Source of the DNA: Talaromyces rugulosus
Taxonomy: Eukaryota; Ascomycota; Eurotiomycetes; Eurotiales; Trichocomaceae
Length of the DNA stretch: 64,000 nt
Assembly: GCF_013368755.1 (NCBI RefSeq)
Contig: NC_049566.1
Coordinates: forward strand, 2,108,001 to 2,172,000
Direction: 5' to 3'
Shown here: positions 46,657 to 58,089 of the stretch, one piece after another
Layout of the letters: each line of letters opens with the position of its first letter
Position numbering within the stretch: the first letter of the stretch is position 1
Position numbers and translations under genes: made by a program
The notes under the pieces: generated by a model
The model's database searches: none
The model's input: the letters and a program-made list of their open reading frames with translations, nothing else
What the model was told of the DNA's origin: nothing

Positions 46657-47835
46657 ATGGGTGGCGACTTGAACTTGAAGAAAAGCTGGAACCCGGTACT
46701 CCAAAAGAACCAGGAAAAAACATGGATCGCCGAGAAAAAAGCGCTCGAGGAGCGCAAGCGCATCGACCAGATGATGCGCGAACGCCAGGAAGAGCGCCAG
46801 ATTCAAGAAATCCAAGACCTGCAAGAAGCCGCCGGCGGCAAAAAACGTGCGAACCGCGTGGACTGGATGTACGCTGGACCGTCGAGTGGCCAGCTCGGCA
46901 CAACCGAGGAGATGGAGGGATATTTGCTGGGCAAACGGCGGATTGATGGGTTGATCAAGGGCACTGAAAACCAAAAGCTGGAGAAATCGGCGAGCGAAGA
47001 TGCGTTTATGGCGATGCAGAACGCGAATACGGCGAGAGACACCGCGTTGAAAATTCGAGAGGACCCTATGCTTGCGATCAAAAAACAGGAGCAGGCTGCT
47101 TTTGAGGCGATGATGAATGACCCGGCTCGCAGGAGACAGCTTCTCAAGGCTTCGGGGCAAGAGAATGGGTCGTCGGAGAGGGAGCACAAACATCGCCACC
47201 GACACCGGCACCATCGTGACGACAAGGACGACGATCGGAATTCATCATCGAGACATCGGTCGAGGCGACACGATGATGACGATGATGACTACCGCCGACA
47301 TAGACGTCGCGAGCGTGCGAGGAGCAGTTCGCGAACTCGGTCCCCTGCCAGAGAGAGTCGATCGCGACGGTCTCCTTCACCGTACAGAAACAGCTCCCGT
47401 CGCGAGCATCGTGATCATCGCGAACGGTCATACTCACCACAGTCAAGCCGTCGCAACCGCTCGCCTCGGCGTGACCGCGACAGAGACAACAAACGACAAA
47501 GCTGGCACCACAACCCGCGGCCAACGGCCCCGTCTCGCGAACAGCGGCAGCAGGGCTCCGCAGAGTCGAAGAAGGAAGACATGGCAGCTAAATTGGCCGC
47601 GATGCAGCAGAATGCAACGGACCTGGAGAAAATGCGCACTGAGCGACTGGCAGCGGTCGATGCGCAGGAACAGACGAAGCGCGAAGCCGATGAAGCAGCG
47701 CGCGCTCGCACGAGCAAGGACGGCGGTCGAGGCACATTTATATCAGGGATTAATAAACGCGCAGGCGATCTGGACTTGTCGGAGCGGCTTCAGCGTGGTC
47801 GACGCAATATCGAGAAAGAGCAGGAGGCGTATTAA
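46657..47835 (+). CDS. CWC25: Pre-mRNA-splicing factor CWC25
   Basis: Spliceosome component needed for the first catalytic step after Prp2 action. One exon of 392 residues. The CIR_N domain ([19 protein letters not shown] at the N-terminus) is followed by the Cwf25-type block [20 protein letters not shown], then YLLGKRRID and [15 protein letters not shown]. After about residue 170 the protein is a long Arg/Ser/His/Asp-rich tail, as usual for splicing factors in filamentous fungi. The tail makes alternative frames look open on both strands, but only this frame has family features. Confidence 0.94.
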   Translation: MGGDLNLKKSWNPVLQKNQEKTWIAEKKALEERKRIDQMMRERQEERQIQEIQDLQEAAGGKKRANRVDWMYAGPSSGQLGTTEEMEGYLLGKRRIDGLIKGTENQKLEKSASEDAFMAMQNANTARDTALKIREDPMLAIKKQEQAAFEAMMNDPARRRQLLKASGQENGSSEREHKHRHRHRHHRDDKDDDRNSSSRHRSRRHDDDDDDYRRHRRRERARSSSRTRSPARESRSRRSPSPYRNSSRREHRDHRERSYSPQSSRRNRSPRRDRDRDNKRQSWHHNPRPTAPSREQRQQGSAESKKEDMAAKLAAMQQNATDLEKMRTERLAAVDAQEQTKREADEAARARTSKDGGRGTFISGINKRAGDLDLSERLQRGRRNIEKEQEAY

Positions 47836-48247
47836 CTGTATATTTACTTAGTAGGGAATAATATCATGCGCATGTATTTAAACAAAGGACGATGGACGAT
47901 CAATTATATCTACAGTAATAACATGGGTAAAAGCAGAATAGTAGGATACCGAGTATACTCGAGCACTGACGTTGAGCGTGGAGCCGGCCCCATCAATAAT
48001 GCCGGCGCGATGTCATCGACCTGTTTACGGCGCTAACTTGAACGTGGCATGTCAGGTCTGTTGACTTTCTCTCTACGACCACGACCACTCGACTGGGTAC
48101 AGCTCTAACGCCCAGATCGACTTATATATATATGATATATGTTTGTGATAAACACACTTTCCATCTACGCCGTGTGATTCCTCGTCGCCTCCGCTGTCAA
48201 CCGTTGCTGCCATTCCGCCATCCCCACGGTAGTGCTGCGTCGCCAAC
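47836..48247. promoter_or_regulatory. Region upstream of RHO3
   Basis: 412 bases with no gene. Contains a TATATATATGATATAT stretch near 48123-48138 about 110 bases before the RHO3 start. Confidence 0.5.
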
Positions 48248-49268
48248 ATGGGTTTATGCGGGCGCCAGAAGGTCGTCCAGCGGAAGATGGTTCTGCTGTG
48301 AGATTTTTTTTCTCTCTCTCTCGTTGTCTTGTTATTGTGAATGCGACTGATGCGTGGCAGAGGGGACGGTGCTTGCGGAAAGACCTCGGCTTTGAATGTG
48401 TTTACCAGGGGGTGAGTCCGGCTATTGGTTCGAGGGGTATATCTATAAATACTGATATTCACTATGCAGATTTTTCCCGACGGTTTAGTGAGTCTGTCGA
48501 TAGTTTTACGGGCTGGGGGTTGTGTTAACCTAGGTGTTTTTCTCTTGTGTAGTGAACCGACGGTGTTTGGTGAGTACTCTCCCCTTGAGGCTGCTTTCGA
48601 GATAGAATGCTAATGCTCGTGTCGTTTAGAGAATTACGTTCACGGTACGATATACACTCGCCGAGACAGACATACCTAGCTGACAAGCAAGACATCTTCG
48701 TGGACAACGTCCACATGGAACTGTCCCTATGGGACACAGCCGGCCAGGAAGAATTCGATCGCCTGCGCGCGCTTTCGTACGAGGACACACACGTTATAAT
48801 GCTCTGCTTTAGTGTACTTTTCCCCCCCATCCTTGCTTCTTACGACAGAGCGTCTGATTTTCTTGCAGGTCGACAACAGAGACTCGTTCGAAAACGTCGC
48901 GTCCAAATGGATGGCCGAAATCCACGAAAACTGTCCCGGCGTGAAGCTGGTACTGACCGCGCTCAAATGCGATTTGCGCAAGGACGACGAGCAAAACGAG
49001 AACCCGAATGCGGTTGCCTTTGATGAAGGGTTGGCCAAGGCGAAGGAGGTTGGGGCTGTGAAATACCTTGGTTGGTTTTTTCTTTCTTTCTTTCTTTCTT
49101 TCTGTTCATACAAAACAGTGTTCAAAGTGTCATGGCTAATGGATTGGTGTAGAATGCTCTGCGGTGCAGAACCGGGGAATCCGAGAGACATTTTATGAAG
49201 CAGCGAAAGTGGCGCTCGAGGTGAAGCCAACCGGGGGGAGCTCGAGCGGAGGATGTATTATTCTGTGA
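48248..49268 (+). CDS. RHO3: Rho-family small GTPase Rho3
   Basis: Regulates polarised growth and exocytosis at the hyphal tip. Eight exons, 48248-48297, 48361-48411, 48470-48487, 48553-48569, 48630-48644, 48692-48813, 48869-49070 and 49153-49268, give 196 residues. Signatures: P-loop GDGACGKTS, switch I EPTVFENYVHDIFVDNV, switch [15 protein letters not shown], the LTALKCDL guanine-specificity block and ECSA. The block [20 protein letters not shown] separates Rho3 from Rho1 and Cdc42. It ends CIIL, a CaaX box with Leu last, predicting geranylgeranylation. Exons 3-5 are only 18, 17 and 15 bases long. Confidence 0.94.
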
Positions 49269-49588
49269 TGGGGGATTTTTTTTGTTTTGTCTCTTGCTTG
49301 CTATTGCTATGTTTCACCTTTACTTCATGCACATTCTTCACGACCCGTCCTCTGGACCTTTTCTTCTTCAACTCGACTTACCTGACTCGACAGTTGCAAT
49401 GCTTGACGTCCCAGTCTGATATGATTGATATCCCAGCCACAGCGCAGTGGCAGTACGAGTGGCAAACCGTTGACATCGACTTGACATTTTGATTAGCTGA
49501 CGACATTTGAGCATAGATATACATATCGCTCATTAATATATTAATATCTACTTTGAATTTCTCTCATATGTAAAACCATTCCTTCTAC
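49269..49588. other. Convergent 3' region between RHO3 and LIP2
   Basis: 320 bases between two convergent genes. Nothing recognisable beyond untranslated sequence. Confidence 0.5.
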
Positions 49589-49953
49589 TTAAATCCCAGC
49601 AACACGCTCCTTTTCCAACGCAACCACATCCTCCATTCCTAACCGATACACCTCATCAACCTTTTCCTGGTTGGGCGACGACGCATAATCCGTATGCAGC
49701 CGCTTCACAAACGCATCCACAAACCGAGTCCCAACCTCTTTCAATATGTTTGGATGTAGTTCCAGACCCTGCGCTTCCAAACTCGTAGTCTCGCGCCCTT
49801 CGAGCCCACACGCGACAATCTGTTTGAAATACCACATGGGCTCGTTGGTCACATTCAGTCCGATGCCGTAGGAGCTAATGTGCCGCCGGAGATGGACGCC
49901 GACGGCTGTGATTTTCTTTGCTTCTGTCGATAACTCGTTTTCTTTGTTTTTGG

Positions 49954-49992
<39 letters not shown>

Positions 49993-50524
49993 CATTCACC
50001 CACACGCCCGGATCCTCAGTGACAAAGCCGCGCACGCCATACGAGGCGAGAACATCGATAACCGACGTTTCGAGACACCGAATATGGCACCGCGGCGACA
50101 AGCCCAGACGGCGCAGGTCCAGGATTGTGTAGGCGACCAGCTGGCCGGGCCCATGATATGTAGTCTGTCCTCCGCGCAGGGTAGGATGGTATTCCGCGGT
50201 GGGCTGCTCTTTGTTTCCGCCTGGGGCTACGAGTAAATGGCGAATCGGTTCGAGCGAGGGAGGCAACGAGAGCTCTCGAGAGGGTTGCGGATCGGTTGGC
50301 GAGGAGGTGTTGGATGGCGGGAGGTCGCGGCGTCCTGTGGTGTAAACTGGGTTGGGGGTGAAGGTTATTATTGTTGGGTCTGGGGCTGTTTGTATCGAAG
50401 ATGACAAAGGATTCTGAGAGACGGCCTTTTTGTGAGCGAGATGGCCGAGTGCGAGCGTTTGCTGGATCTTGGCCACGGTGGAAAACGGCGTGATGCCGGG
50501 GAGGTGCAGGTGCGCGAGACGCAT
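49589..50524 (-). CDS. LIP2: Lipoyl(octanoyl) transferase, mitochondrial
   Basis: Transfers octanoate from acyl carrier protein to lipoate-dependent enzymes (LipB family). One exon of 311 residues. The LipB signature RGGQTTYHGPGQLVAYTILD is intact. The catalytic Lys lies in KKITAVGVHL and the catalytic Cys in QIVACGLEG. A run of about 13 Asn, encoded by a GTT microsatellite on the plus strand at roughly 49953-49992, is inserted between GVWVND and the Lys block. Most homologues are shorter there. Its length is likely to vary between strains. The N-terminus MRLAHLHLPG has no obvious strong mitochondrial presequence. Confidence 0.93.
49953..49992. repeat. (GTT)n microsatellite in the LIP2 coding sequence
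   Basis: About 13 uninterrupted GTT units on the plus strand, read as AAC (Asn) codons in LIP2. Confidence 0.92.
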
Positions 50525-50808
50525 GGCTGCTGTTTAATGGAAGTTAATTGAGTTTGTTTATTTCCAAGGCAATGCCATTGTTCAAGATGTTGCATTATTA
50601 TTGGAGCTGGGTTGAGATGAAAGGAGGATGAAGTTGAGAATTGAGACCAAGTGACGCCATCGGGAGTGGAGCTATGACCTCCCTCTAATATGGAACGACT
50701 TGCTACAATAATATAGTTAATGGAGGAGTAGGTAGCAGATACAATTGTTCTCAACCGCTTATCATCAATTTCACATAATTTCTTCACTTCATTTTGCAAT
50801 AATGTCAA

Positions 50809-51577
50809 CTACGAAGACACCCCATTCACCCCGCCATGCGCATCGCCCGATCTCACCAGCTGCCAGTCACGCACCCCGCCCTTCCAGTCTGCAATCCGGC
50901 CCTCGCGCACCTGCACTACCACGACACGACTATCATCGTCAATCATGGGCGTCTCGGCGACTCCGCTGCCCCTGCGCTGCGCAAACGGGATTTCCTCGCC
51001 GGGCGCAGCCACAAAGGTATTGTTGTCCAGGTGCTGAGTCTTGCACCAGCGCTCCTCCTCAGAGTCCGGCTGCAGGAAGCGCGCGGATCCCGTGATGGTC
51101 GTCGAGATGCTCGAGAGCGCGCTCGTGTTTAAATTGAGTAGCAGGTTGGCGAGAGACGAGCGTGTGGCGGCCGGCGGTGGTGAGCCGTCGCGGGCATTGG
51201 GGGCGCGCGTGGGTGGGCGATGCGAAACCCAGTCGTGCACTAGTAGGGAGACACGCGGGTTGGCTTGGAGGTTGATGGTTTTTCGAGATGAGGGATTTGT
51301 GGTCATGATAATGCTGGGGTATTCATCGAATGGGGTGCTGGGTAGGTAGGTGTAAGACATGAGCGAGACGTGCGGGGTGAGTCCATCGCTGGTCGCCAGG
51401 TGAAGCTGCGAACCTAGATTAGAAGCAACTTGATAAAAGATTTTTAAATAAAATACATACATATCGCGAGTTTTTCAGACAGGCAATAACCTCTGGAGGC
51501 AGTGTCGCGCCCACGTACGGATGGGTTGTCGTGGCCGAGGCCTCGTAGCTGAGCGGGGGATTCGTTCCGTCGGCCAT
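50809..51577 (-). CDS. Pyridoxamine 5'-phosphate oxidase-like FMN-binding protein
   Basis: Two exons, 51577-51461 and 51405-50809, give 237 residues. The split-barrel fold is suggested by LPPEVIACLKNSRYLHLATS, then HVSLMSYTYLP, IIMTTNPSSRKTINLQANP and RVSLLVHDW. These are the usual blocks of the PNPOx-like family that includes yeast YLR456W and YPR172W, whose function is not settled. The final segment RIADWKGGVRDWQLV is also family-like. True pyridoxamine-phosphate oxidases have a different C-terminus, so a role in vitamin B6 metabolism should not be assumed. LIP2 follows on the same strand 284 bases downstream. Confidence 0.85.
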
Positions 51578-52908
51578 GTGGAGGGAGGGAAGTACAAGAA
51601 GAGAGCAATATAACAAGAAGAAGAAAATAAGAAGAAGAATAGATTCTCTGCCTGATTTGATCGTCGTATGCAATTCACGTCTCGAAAGACAAGTGATCGG
51701 CTAGCTGATAGATGTAGCTCAAAGGTTGAAGCTGTCTGTGGCGCCGATCGAGAGGAATTCAAGTGGGGAGCCGCAGGCCAAGCAATCAGTGTCTGTTCCT
51801 GGTTACTAGGGAATCAAATGCAACAGGTGAAATAGAGCGATGCTCGATGTGTATGTAATAATATCAATAATAATCAATTGCAGCGAAACATGTTATGGGT
51901 TTTCTCTTACTCTCTCTCTATTCAAGTCACCCAGAACAAGTAAGAGACGCACAAAGCTGTCGCACCAAACACTGGCTATGCCTGTTATTGTACTGAGTAT
52001 TATCGATCTGTCTGAGCAGTGGCAACCAGGGCGGAGAGTCGACGTAGTAGTGGCTCGTCTGATCGTCTCGTCGCTCCACCCGGTCATCCAACGACGTCAT
52101 GCTGGGGAAGGAACGGAACCGGGAACGGAAATGGGCGATTGAACATTATTGTTGATTTGGGTGTGGACGTGGAACGATGAAAGAAACAGAGCGAGAATAA
52201 TGCAGCAAGAAAGAAAACAACAGAGAGTGAGAGTCGAGAGTATGAGATAATTGTCGTCGTGCTGGGTCGTTCCTTCCTTCCCCAGCCTTCCCCAGCCCAG
52301 CTCCCCCCCGCGCTTTCCGTTGCTGCGCAGCCTAAGCACTGAGCACTGAGCTAGTGCTGCTCCCTGTCTTTCTGTCCTCTCCTCCTTCTCCTCCTCCTTC
52401 TCCTCCTTCTCCTCTTCTCTCCTACACACAACATTGAAACTCTCCTCTCTGTTTCCCCTCATTCTCCTCCTCTCCCTCGCTTGGGCCGCTGTTACAACCG
52501 TCTTCAACCGTCTTCTGCACTGCTACATTCTTGCTGGCGCCATTGGCTGTGCTGTCTCGCCCCAACCAATCACCCGCAACCCCAGCCCAGCGACGTTGCC
52601 GTACCCCGGACTTTGCGTCGTGGCCTCGGCCAATACAACAGCTGCTCGCTTGTCTCTGTCTCTGTCCTCTGCTCTGCTCGCTGCTCTCTTGCGGCGATCT
52701 ACTTCTCTCCCGGTCGCTCACTTGCTTTGCTTTGCCTCGCCTGTGATACGCTACCCCAACATCCACCCCTCGCGACTATTCATTCCTGTCTTCCTATCTC
52801 TGTTTCCCTACTCTCTACTGCATTCGAGGCTCCTATAGCCTTGTTCCTCTGCCATCTCTTTGTCTTCTTTTTTTTTTTTGTCCTTTCTGCATCGCATCAT
52901 CCATCATC
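51578..52908. promoter_or_regulatory. Divergent region between the PNPOx-like and NIPSNAP genes
   Basis: 1.3 kb, no credible gene. The right half (52260-52890) is a long pyrimidine-rich tract with TCCTC repeats around 52375-52420 and a T run near 52868. It looks like the promoter and leader of the NIPSNAP gene. Long open frames on both strands here come from low-complexity sequence. Confidence 0.6.
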
Positions 52909-54112
52909 ATGTTGCCTGCGCGGGTGCTCCGCGCCTCCCCCGCATTTGCTGCCCTCCGCCCCTTCACCACCTCCTCCTCCGCCGCTGGCCGTGCCCCCTC
53001 CATCCGTGATATCACTCCCCGTAATGCTGCCGAGTTTAACGCTCGACAAAAGGAGTTTCGTGAGAATCTAGAGCTTTCCGCCCGCAAGAAGAAACAAGAG
53101 CAAGAGAGTCAGTCTGTCAATTCGTCTGTCCAGAACCCCCCTCGTGACCGTGCCCGTGAGTTTTCCCTACTCCCACTGCTCCGCTGGTGAGCAATGCGAG
53201 TGGTGTTTTTGTTACCGAAGCTACGTTTCGTTTGCTTTTGTGTGTTCGCGTTACCTAACAGTCTGCAGAAGAACAACAGGACCTCGATGCCGCTGCCGAG
53301 GCCGGCGCCAAGCGAGGCGCCCTGTCCTCGCTCATCTACGGCACCAAAGAGGGACAAGTGTTTGACAAAGACATGGAGCGGTCGTTCTCGCAGGTCCTCG
53401 CCCGTGGCAAATACGTCCATTCGATCGTCTTCCACGATGTCAAGCCCGACAAGGTTGACGAGTATGTAGATCTCGTCGGCCAGTGGTACCCCAAGATGGC
53501 CTCTATCCAAGAGAACAAAGTCAACCTGGTGGGCAGCTGGCGAACTCAGGTTGGCGACAACGATACTTTTGGTACGAACTTTACATATCCAGTGTTTCTG
53601 CATCGCTAACACTTACATCACTTGTAGTACATATCTGGGAATACCAGCGCTACACCGGTTACCACGATTCCCTTCATTCCATCTCCGAACATCCCGAGTT
53701 CCGTGGGTTTGACACAAAACTCAAGACTCTGATCAAGAGCAAAAAGACATCTCTCATGCAAGAGTTTTCCTTCTGGCCGACGACATCTCCTCGCCGCTTG
53801 GGCGGTCTTTTCGAACTGCGCTCTTATACCCTCCACCCCGGCAATCTACTGGAATGGGAGACTCACTGGCGCCAGGGACTGCAGGCTCGCCGCGAGGTCA
53901 TGGAAGGCGTCGGCGCCTGGTTCGTCCAGATTGGCGATCTCAACACGGTGCACCACCTGTGGCAGTTTGCCGACTTGGAGGAAAGAAAGATTCGCCGCGA
54001 GCAGTCCTGGGGCGTCGAGGGCTGGGCCGACACGGTGCACCGAACGGTGCCGCTCATTCAGTCGATGCAGAGCAGAGTCCTGATCCCCATGCCCTGGAGC
54101 CCAGTGGGCTGA
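52909..54112 (+). CDS. NIPSNAP-family mitochondrial protein
   Basis: Three exons, 52909-53155, 53269-53571 and 53628-54112, give 344 residues. An Arg/Ser/Ala-rich N-terminus (MLPARVLRASPAFAALRPF) predicts mitochondrial import. Two ferredoxin-like NIPSNAP repeats follow: KYVHSIVFHDVKPDKVDEYV with HIWEYQRYTGYHD, and GGLFELRSYTLHPGNLLEW with HHLWQFADLEERK. The family is matrix or inner-membrane-associated; animal members act in mitophagy signalling, but the fungal role is unknown. The protein ends PMPWSPVG, as in many fungal homologues. Confidence 0.92.
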
Positions 54113-54566
54113 TCGTGTTGCTTCCGTCTAGTTGATACCGTCTTGACATGGCCTGTATATCTATCTAAGCTGTCTAGAATAGGAATTCTAGGATTAACTT
54201 TGTTGGACCCTTTCTTTCTACCAGACTTAAATTGTAATCTTAATAATGTATGTAGCGTTGCAGCCAACCCCGGATTCAGGCTTGGGCAGGATCCACGTGC
54301 GCGCCCGAGAGCCAGTGATGACGTCGGACCAGACCGCGTTTCTCCACACGCGAAACAAAAAATTGTGAGTGGCTTGTCTGTCAACATTTACTCCTGGCAC
54401 CATCGCATTTTGTCCCGTTTCGTTTCTTCCTCAACGTTAAGCATTGCGTTGCTTCCAATTCTGCTAGGCTGGCGACTGCAACCCGAAAATTCTTTTTTCT
54501 TTGCGACAGGATATCTCGCTCTGCTGTCCTTTTTTAATCGACAGCTCCCCCTGCCACGAGTCAACA
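54113..54566. promoter_or_regulatory. Region upstream of the choline/ethanolamine phosphotransferase
   Basis: 454 bases, pyrimidine-rich close to the start codon. It contains a TGACGTCG near 54318 that resembles a CRE/bZIP site (a single occurrence, so weak evidence). No gene is seen. Confidence 0.45.
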
Positions 54567-56052
54567 ATGACTTGGATCCGCCAAAATGACCTCCCCAAGC
54601 TGCGGGAATACAAGTATTCTGGCGTCGACCACTCGCTGGTGAGCCGGTATATTCTCAAGCCTTTTTATACCAATTTCGTCATTCGGTTATTTCCGATGGG
54701 CATGGCGTGAGTTCCTGGACTTTTCTTGATCAATTTCTCAGTTCCGTAGCTAATATAGGTTTTTTAAATAGGCCCAATCTCGTCACCCTCACCGGCTTCG
54801 GATTCGTGATTTTGAACTTTCTGACAATTCTCTACTACAATCCCACTTTGGACCAGGATTGTCCGCCGTGGGTGTATGTGAGCTGCGCCGTTGGCTTGTT
54901 TTTGTATCAGACGTTTGATGCGGTTGACGGAATGCAAGCGTGCGTTTAGTCTATGATTTTTCGTGTGATAAAATGGCTAATGACGGATTCAGTCGCCGGG
55001 CTCGACAGAGTGGTCCTCTGGGTGAACTCTTTGACCATAGTGAGCTTGCCCTCGCTGCATAAAGGCTTAGCTGTACAAAGGCTAACGGTGTTAGGTGTCG
55101 ATGCGTGCAATACGGTCTTGGGAGTCTTGATTTTTGCGGCCGCAATGAATCTTGGACAGACGTGGGCGACCGTCCTTATTCTGGGGGGATGTACGAAACC
55201 CTGTACTCTATAATGCTATTGATTCTCTACTAACTATTACAGCTGTTATGACCTTCTACGTCCAAACGTGGGACGAATACTTTACTCATGTCCTGACCCT
55301 CGGAATCGTTTCTGGCCCGGTCGAGGGCATCCTAACCATCTGTACCGTCTTCCTGTTCACAGGCTACATGGGTGGCGGCAGCTTCTGGCACCGGCCCATG
55401 CTGGAAACCCTCGGAGTGTCCAAACCTGCTTTCCTTTCGGACTCGGTGTACGAAATGTCGTTTACCTCGTGCTATATCGCCTATGGCGGGATAATGCTGC
55501 TTTTCGCAACGGGCTCCAGTATTGTCAACGTCATGAACGCGCGTCGCAAACGCAACGAGAACCCCGTTACGCCGCTCCTCGGACTTTTGCCCTTTATCAA
55601 CGTGTGGATCTTGGTGCCTGTGTATTTGTACCTGCAGCCGGGAATTAGGAACAACCACCTGGTTCCGTTTGTGCTGTACATTGGCATTGTCAATGCGTAT
55701 TCTGTGGGGCAGATGATCACGGCCCATCTGCTCAAGACTTCGTTCCCCATGGGCAATATCCTGGCCTGGCCGTTGGCAGCCGCCGTGTTTGATAGTCTGG
55801 GCCCGTGGTCTGGTTTGTGGCCCAGTGCGCTAGGCAGCGATATTTATCAGACTGCGTTTTTGTTTACGGCGCTGGGACTTGCGATTGGCGTGTATGCCAG
55901 TTTTGTCGTAAGTTTTCTCTCTCTTTCAAATGTCAAGTATGATGCTAAACTCGTTCCAGCACACTGTGATTGTCACAATCTGCGACTACCTAGACATTTG
56001 GTGCCTGACCATCAAACATCCTTACTTCGAGGGGGAGAAGAAGGATTCTTAG
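54567..56052 (+). CDS. Choline/ethanolamine phosphotransferase (Kennedy pathway)
   Basis: Final step of the CDP-choline and CDP-ethanolamine routes to phosphatidylcholine and phosphatidylethanolamine in the ER (yeast CPT1 or EPT1). Six exons, 54567-54706, 54772-54939, 54993-55039, 55095-55190, 55243-55907 and 55960-56052, give 402 residues. The signature DG-x2-AR-x8-G-x3-D-x3-D is assembled across three exons, starting FDAVDGMQARRARQSG and ending LFDHSVD. About ten membrane segments follow. Whether it prefers choline or ethanolamine cannot be read from this. It is the second CDP-alcohol phosphotransferase within 9 kb, after PIS1. Confidence 0.94.
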
Positions 56053-56479
56053 AGACGAATTGCAGCTATGAATTTGACTAGCTGCAATTAATTGACGCTA
56101 TAGTTCATAGTAACTACTCGGTGAGACTTATGACTGATGCACGCATGTACTGCCACATTTGGTTCAATCAACGATATACATAATAATAATATTCATTATC
56201 AGCGTAATATATTGTCTTTTGTCAACAATATTACCATAAATTGTAAATAATAATTATGATTCACAATTGCCCATGATGGGTCATAGTATGGACATCAAAT
56301 CACGTGCCCGGGAAAAGAACGGGCCGCCCGCCTAAGCGAGAGCACACATCAAATCGCGTGGCTTGGCGGCCGCACCTCGCCAACACTCACCACGAGACCA
56401 GCTTATCTTCTGCCATCCCCGACCATCTCTCTCAGCGCCGACCTTTTCAAGCCCATTATCGCTGATCAAAGTCGCCAAG
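56053..56479. promoter_or_regulatory. Region upstream of the eS27 gene
   Basis: 427 bases; AT-rich left half and GC-rich, pyrimidine-rich right half close to the ribosomal-protein start. No gene is seen. Confidence 0.5.
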
Positions 56480-56907
56480 ATGGTATGTTCTATTCCTTAC
56501 GATCTTGGATCTTCGATTTTCGACTGGTCGAGATTATCGACTACTTGTGGTTGAATCATGAAATGTGAAATTTTGCTGACTTGGCTTCAACCCAGGTTCT
56601 CGCGGTCGATCTCCTCAACCCTACTCCTCAGTCTGAGGCTCGCAAGCACAAGCTCAAGGTATGGCCACACACATATACATATACCTACACACGAATCAAG
56701 ATCAGGAATTAAAACAAAAGACAGGCTCTCGTGCCCGCCCCTCGCTCGTTCTTCATGGACGTCAAGTGCCCCGGCTGCTTCACAATCACCACCGTCTTCT
56801 CACACGCCCAGACCGTCGTTATCTGCGCCGGCTGCTCGACTGTTCTGTGCCAGCCCACTGGTGGCAAGGCCCGACTCACCGAGGGCTGCTCTTTCCGTCG
56901 CAAGTAG
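56480..56907 (+). CDS. RPS27: 40S ribosomal protein eS27
   Basis: Three exons, 56480-56482, 56596-56658 and 56725-56907, give 82 residues starting [20 protein letters not shown]. The C4 zinc finger is complete (KCPGC, then 14 residues, then CAGC), and the end TEGCSFRRK is the usual terminus. Exon 1 consists only of the ATG codon, with the intron starting directly after it, a pattern known for some ribosomal-protein genes. The coding sequence is unmistakable and the start is fixed by the V-L-A-V block in exon 2. Confidence 0.97.
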
Positions 56908-57557
56908 AGGGAATCGAAACGAGAAAAAATCTTTTTCTTTTCTTTCAGCAACTGAAGCGGAATTCATATTCGACAACCATGGATTAAAAGGCAAAAAATC
57001 GGTGGCGTTTTTTAATAAATCCCTTTCGAACTTTGTTGTTTGAGGGGATATGTGTTTTTTTTGTTATGATGTGTTTTATTTGCTCTTTTGAGACAAAAAG
57101 AACAGATAGAAGATGGACCCGATTCGCCCCCCTGGGGAGGGAATGAATACCTGAAATTATACCAGCCAAAAAAAGAAAAAATTTCCAATGGAAAAAATGT
57201 TAAAACCATACCTTTTTTTCTCTGTATGAGCGGAGTCCGGATATCTCTTTCTTCAACAATGTGACGTGCCCTTGTTTGTTGCCGGATGAGTCGGAGGAGG
57301 GCATCTATTACAGCATTTGCCTGGATGTTTTTATATGGTGATATGCGAGGTGGATGACTGATGATACCTGATAGTTCTGCTTGTGCTAGAATCTACTCAT
57401 ACATCTACATCGTTTACATATTCGCGGTTGTAAAATGTCAATCAGATTTGGCTATATCGTAAGCAGTACATGTACATCCAATCTCGTCATTTCCAATTAC
57501 CAACAAACCATACCACGCCAACCAAAAACAAACGAGAAACACAACCAGAAACAAAAA
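56908..57557. other. Convergent 3' region
   Basis: 650 bases between eS27 and a leftward gene. T-rich, with no credible coding frame. Confidence 0.5.
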
Positions 57558-58089
57558 TCAAGCCAACACCCTCGCTTTCTCCCTAATCTCCTCCCCAAAA
57601 TCCACAGGCCTCCCAGGGTCCCCGCCCGTCAATAGGGCCAGTTTCCCCGACGTATCCTCAATCAGCGTCTTTGCAAATTTGTTTCGACCAATCACCTCGG
57701 CCACGCTACTCTGCGTGTCTGCATCGCCGCCTTGACGCAGTTTCGATGGATCAATGGATTTGAGTTGTTTGTGCGTGTTGCGGATAAAGTCGAATAGAAA
57801 GAAAAGGGTTGGATTGGTGTCTGGCGGTTGCATGAGTGGGTGGTTTTCGAAGGATCTATTTTTTTGTAAAATTATTATTTTGTGCTCTTTTGATCATTTC
57901 GATAGACGGTGCGAAATCGAGCGAACGCGCGAACGAATAAATGGGGGCTGTAGAAAACGATGCAAAAAAGAATATTCAAGGTCTGGCGAAATGTATAAGG
58001 AATGAATGTACGCAAAGTCATCGGGTCACTTACTCTAGCAAATCGGCCATTTGCAGACTGACCTGCTCGGCATTGAAGTCTTGCGACAT
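57558..58089 (-). CDS. Small conserved-looking protein of unknown function
   Basis: Two exons, 58089-58034 and 57855-57558, give 117 residues (MSQDFNAEQVSLQMADLLE at the start). The intron of about 178 bases is longer than its neighbours' introns. Blocks such as FFLFDFIRNTHKQLKSIDP and GRPVDFGEEIREKARVLA look like a folded helical protein with no membrane segment or signal peptide. I do not recognise the family. The clean splice, good codon use and placement among housekeeping genes argue that it is real. Confidence 0.65.

Noticed and set aside
46803..47225. Antisense open frames in CWC25
   Set aside because: Product of the Arg/Ser/Asp codon bias of the RS-rich tail; the plus frame carries the family domains.
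52097..52838. Several overlapping open frames on both strands
   Set aside because: All derive from pyrimidine-rich promoter and leader sequence; translations are low-complexity.
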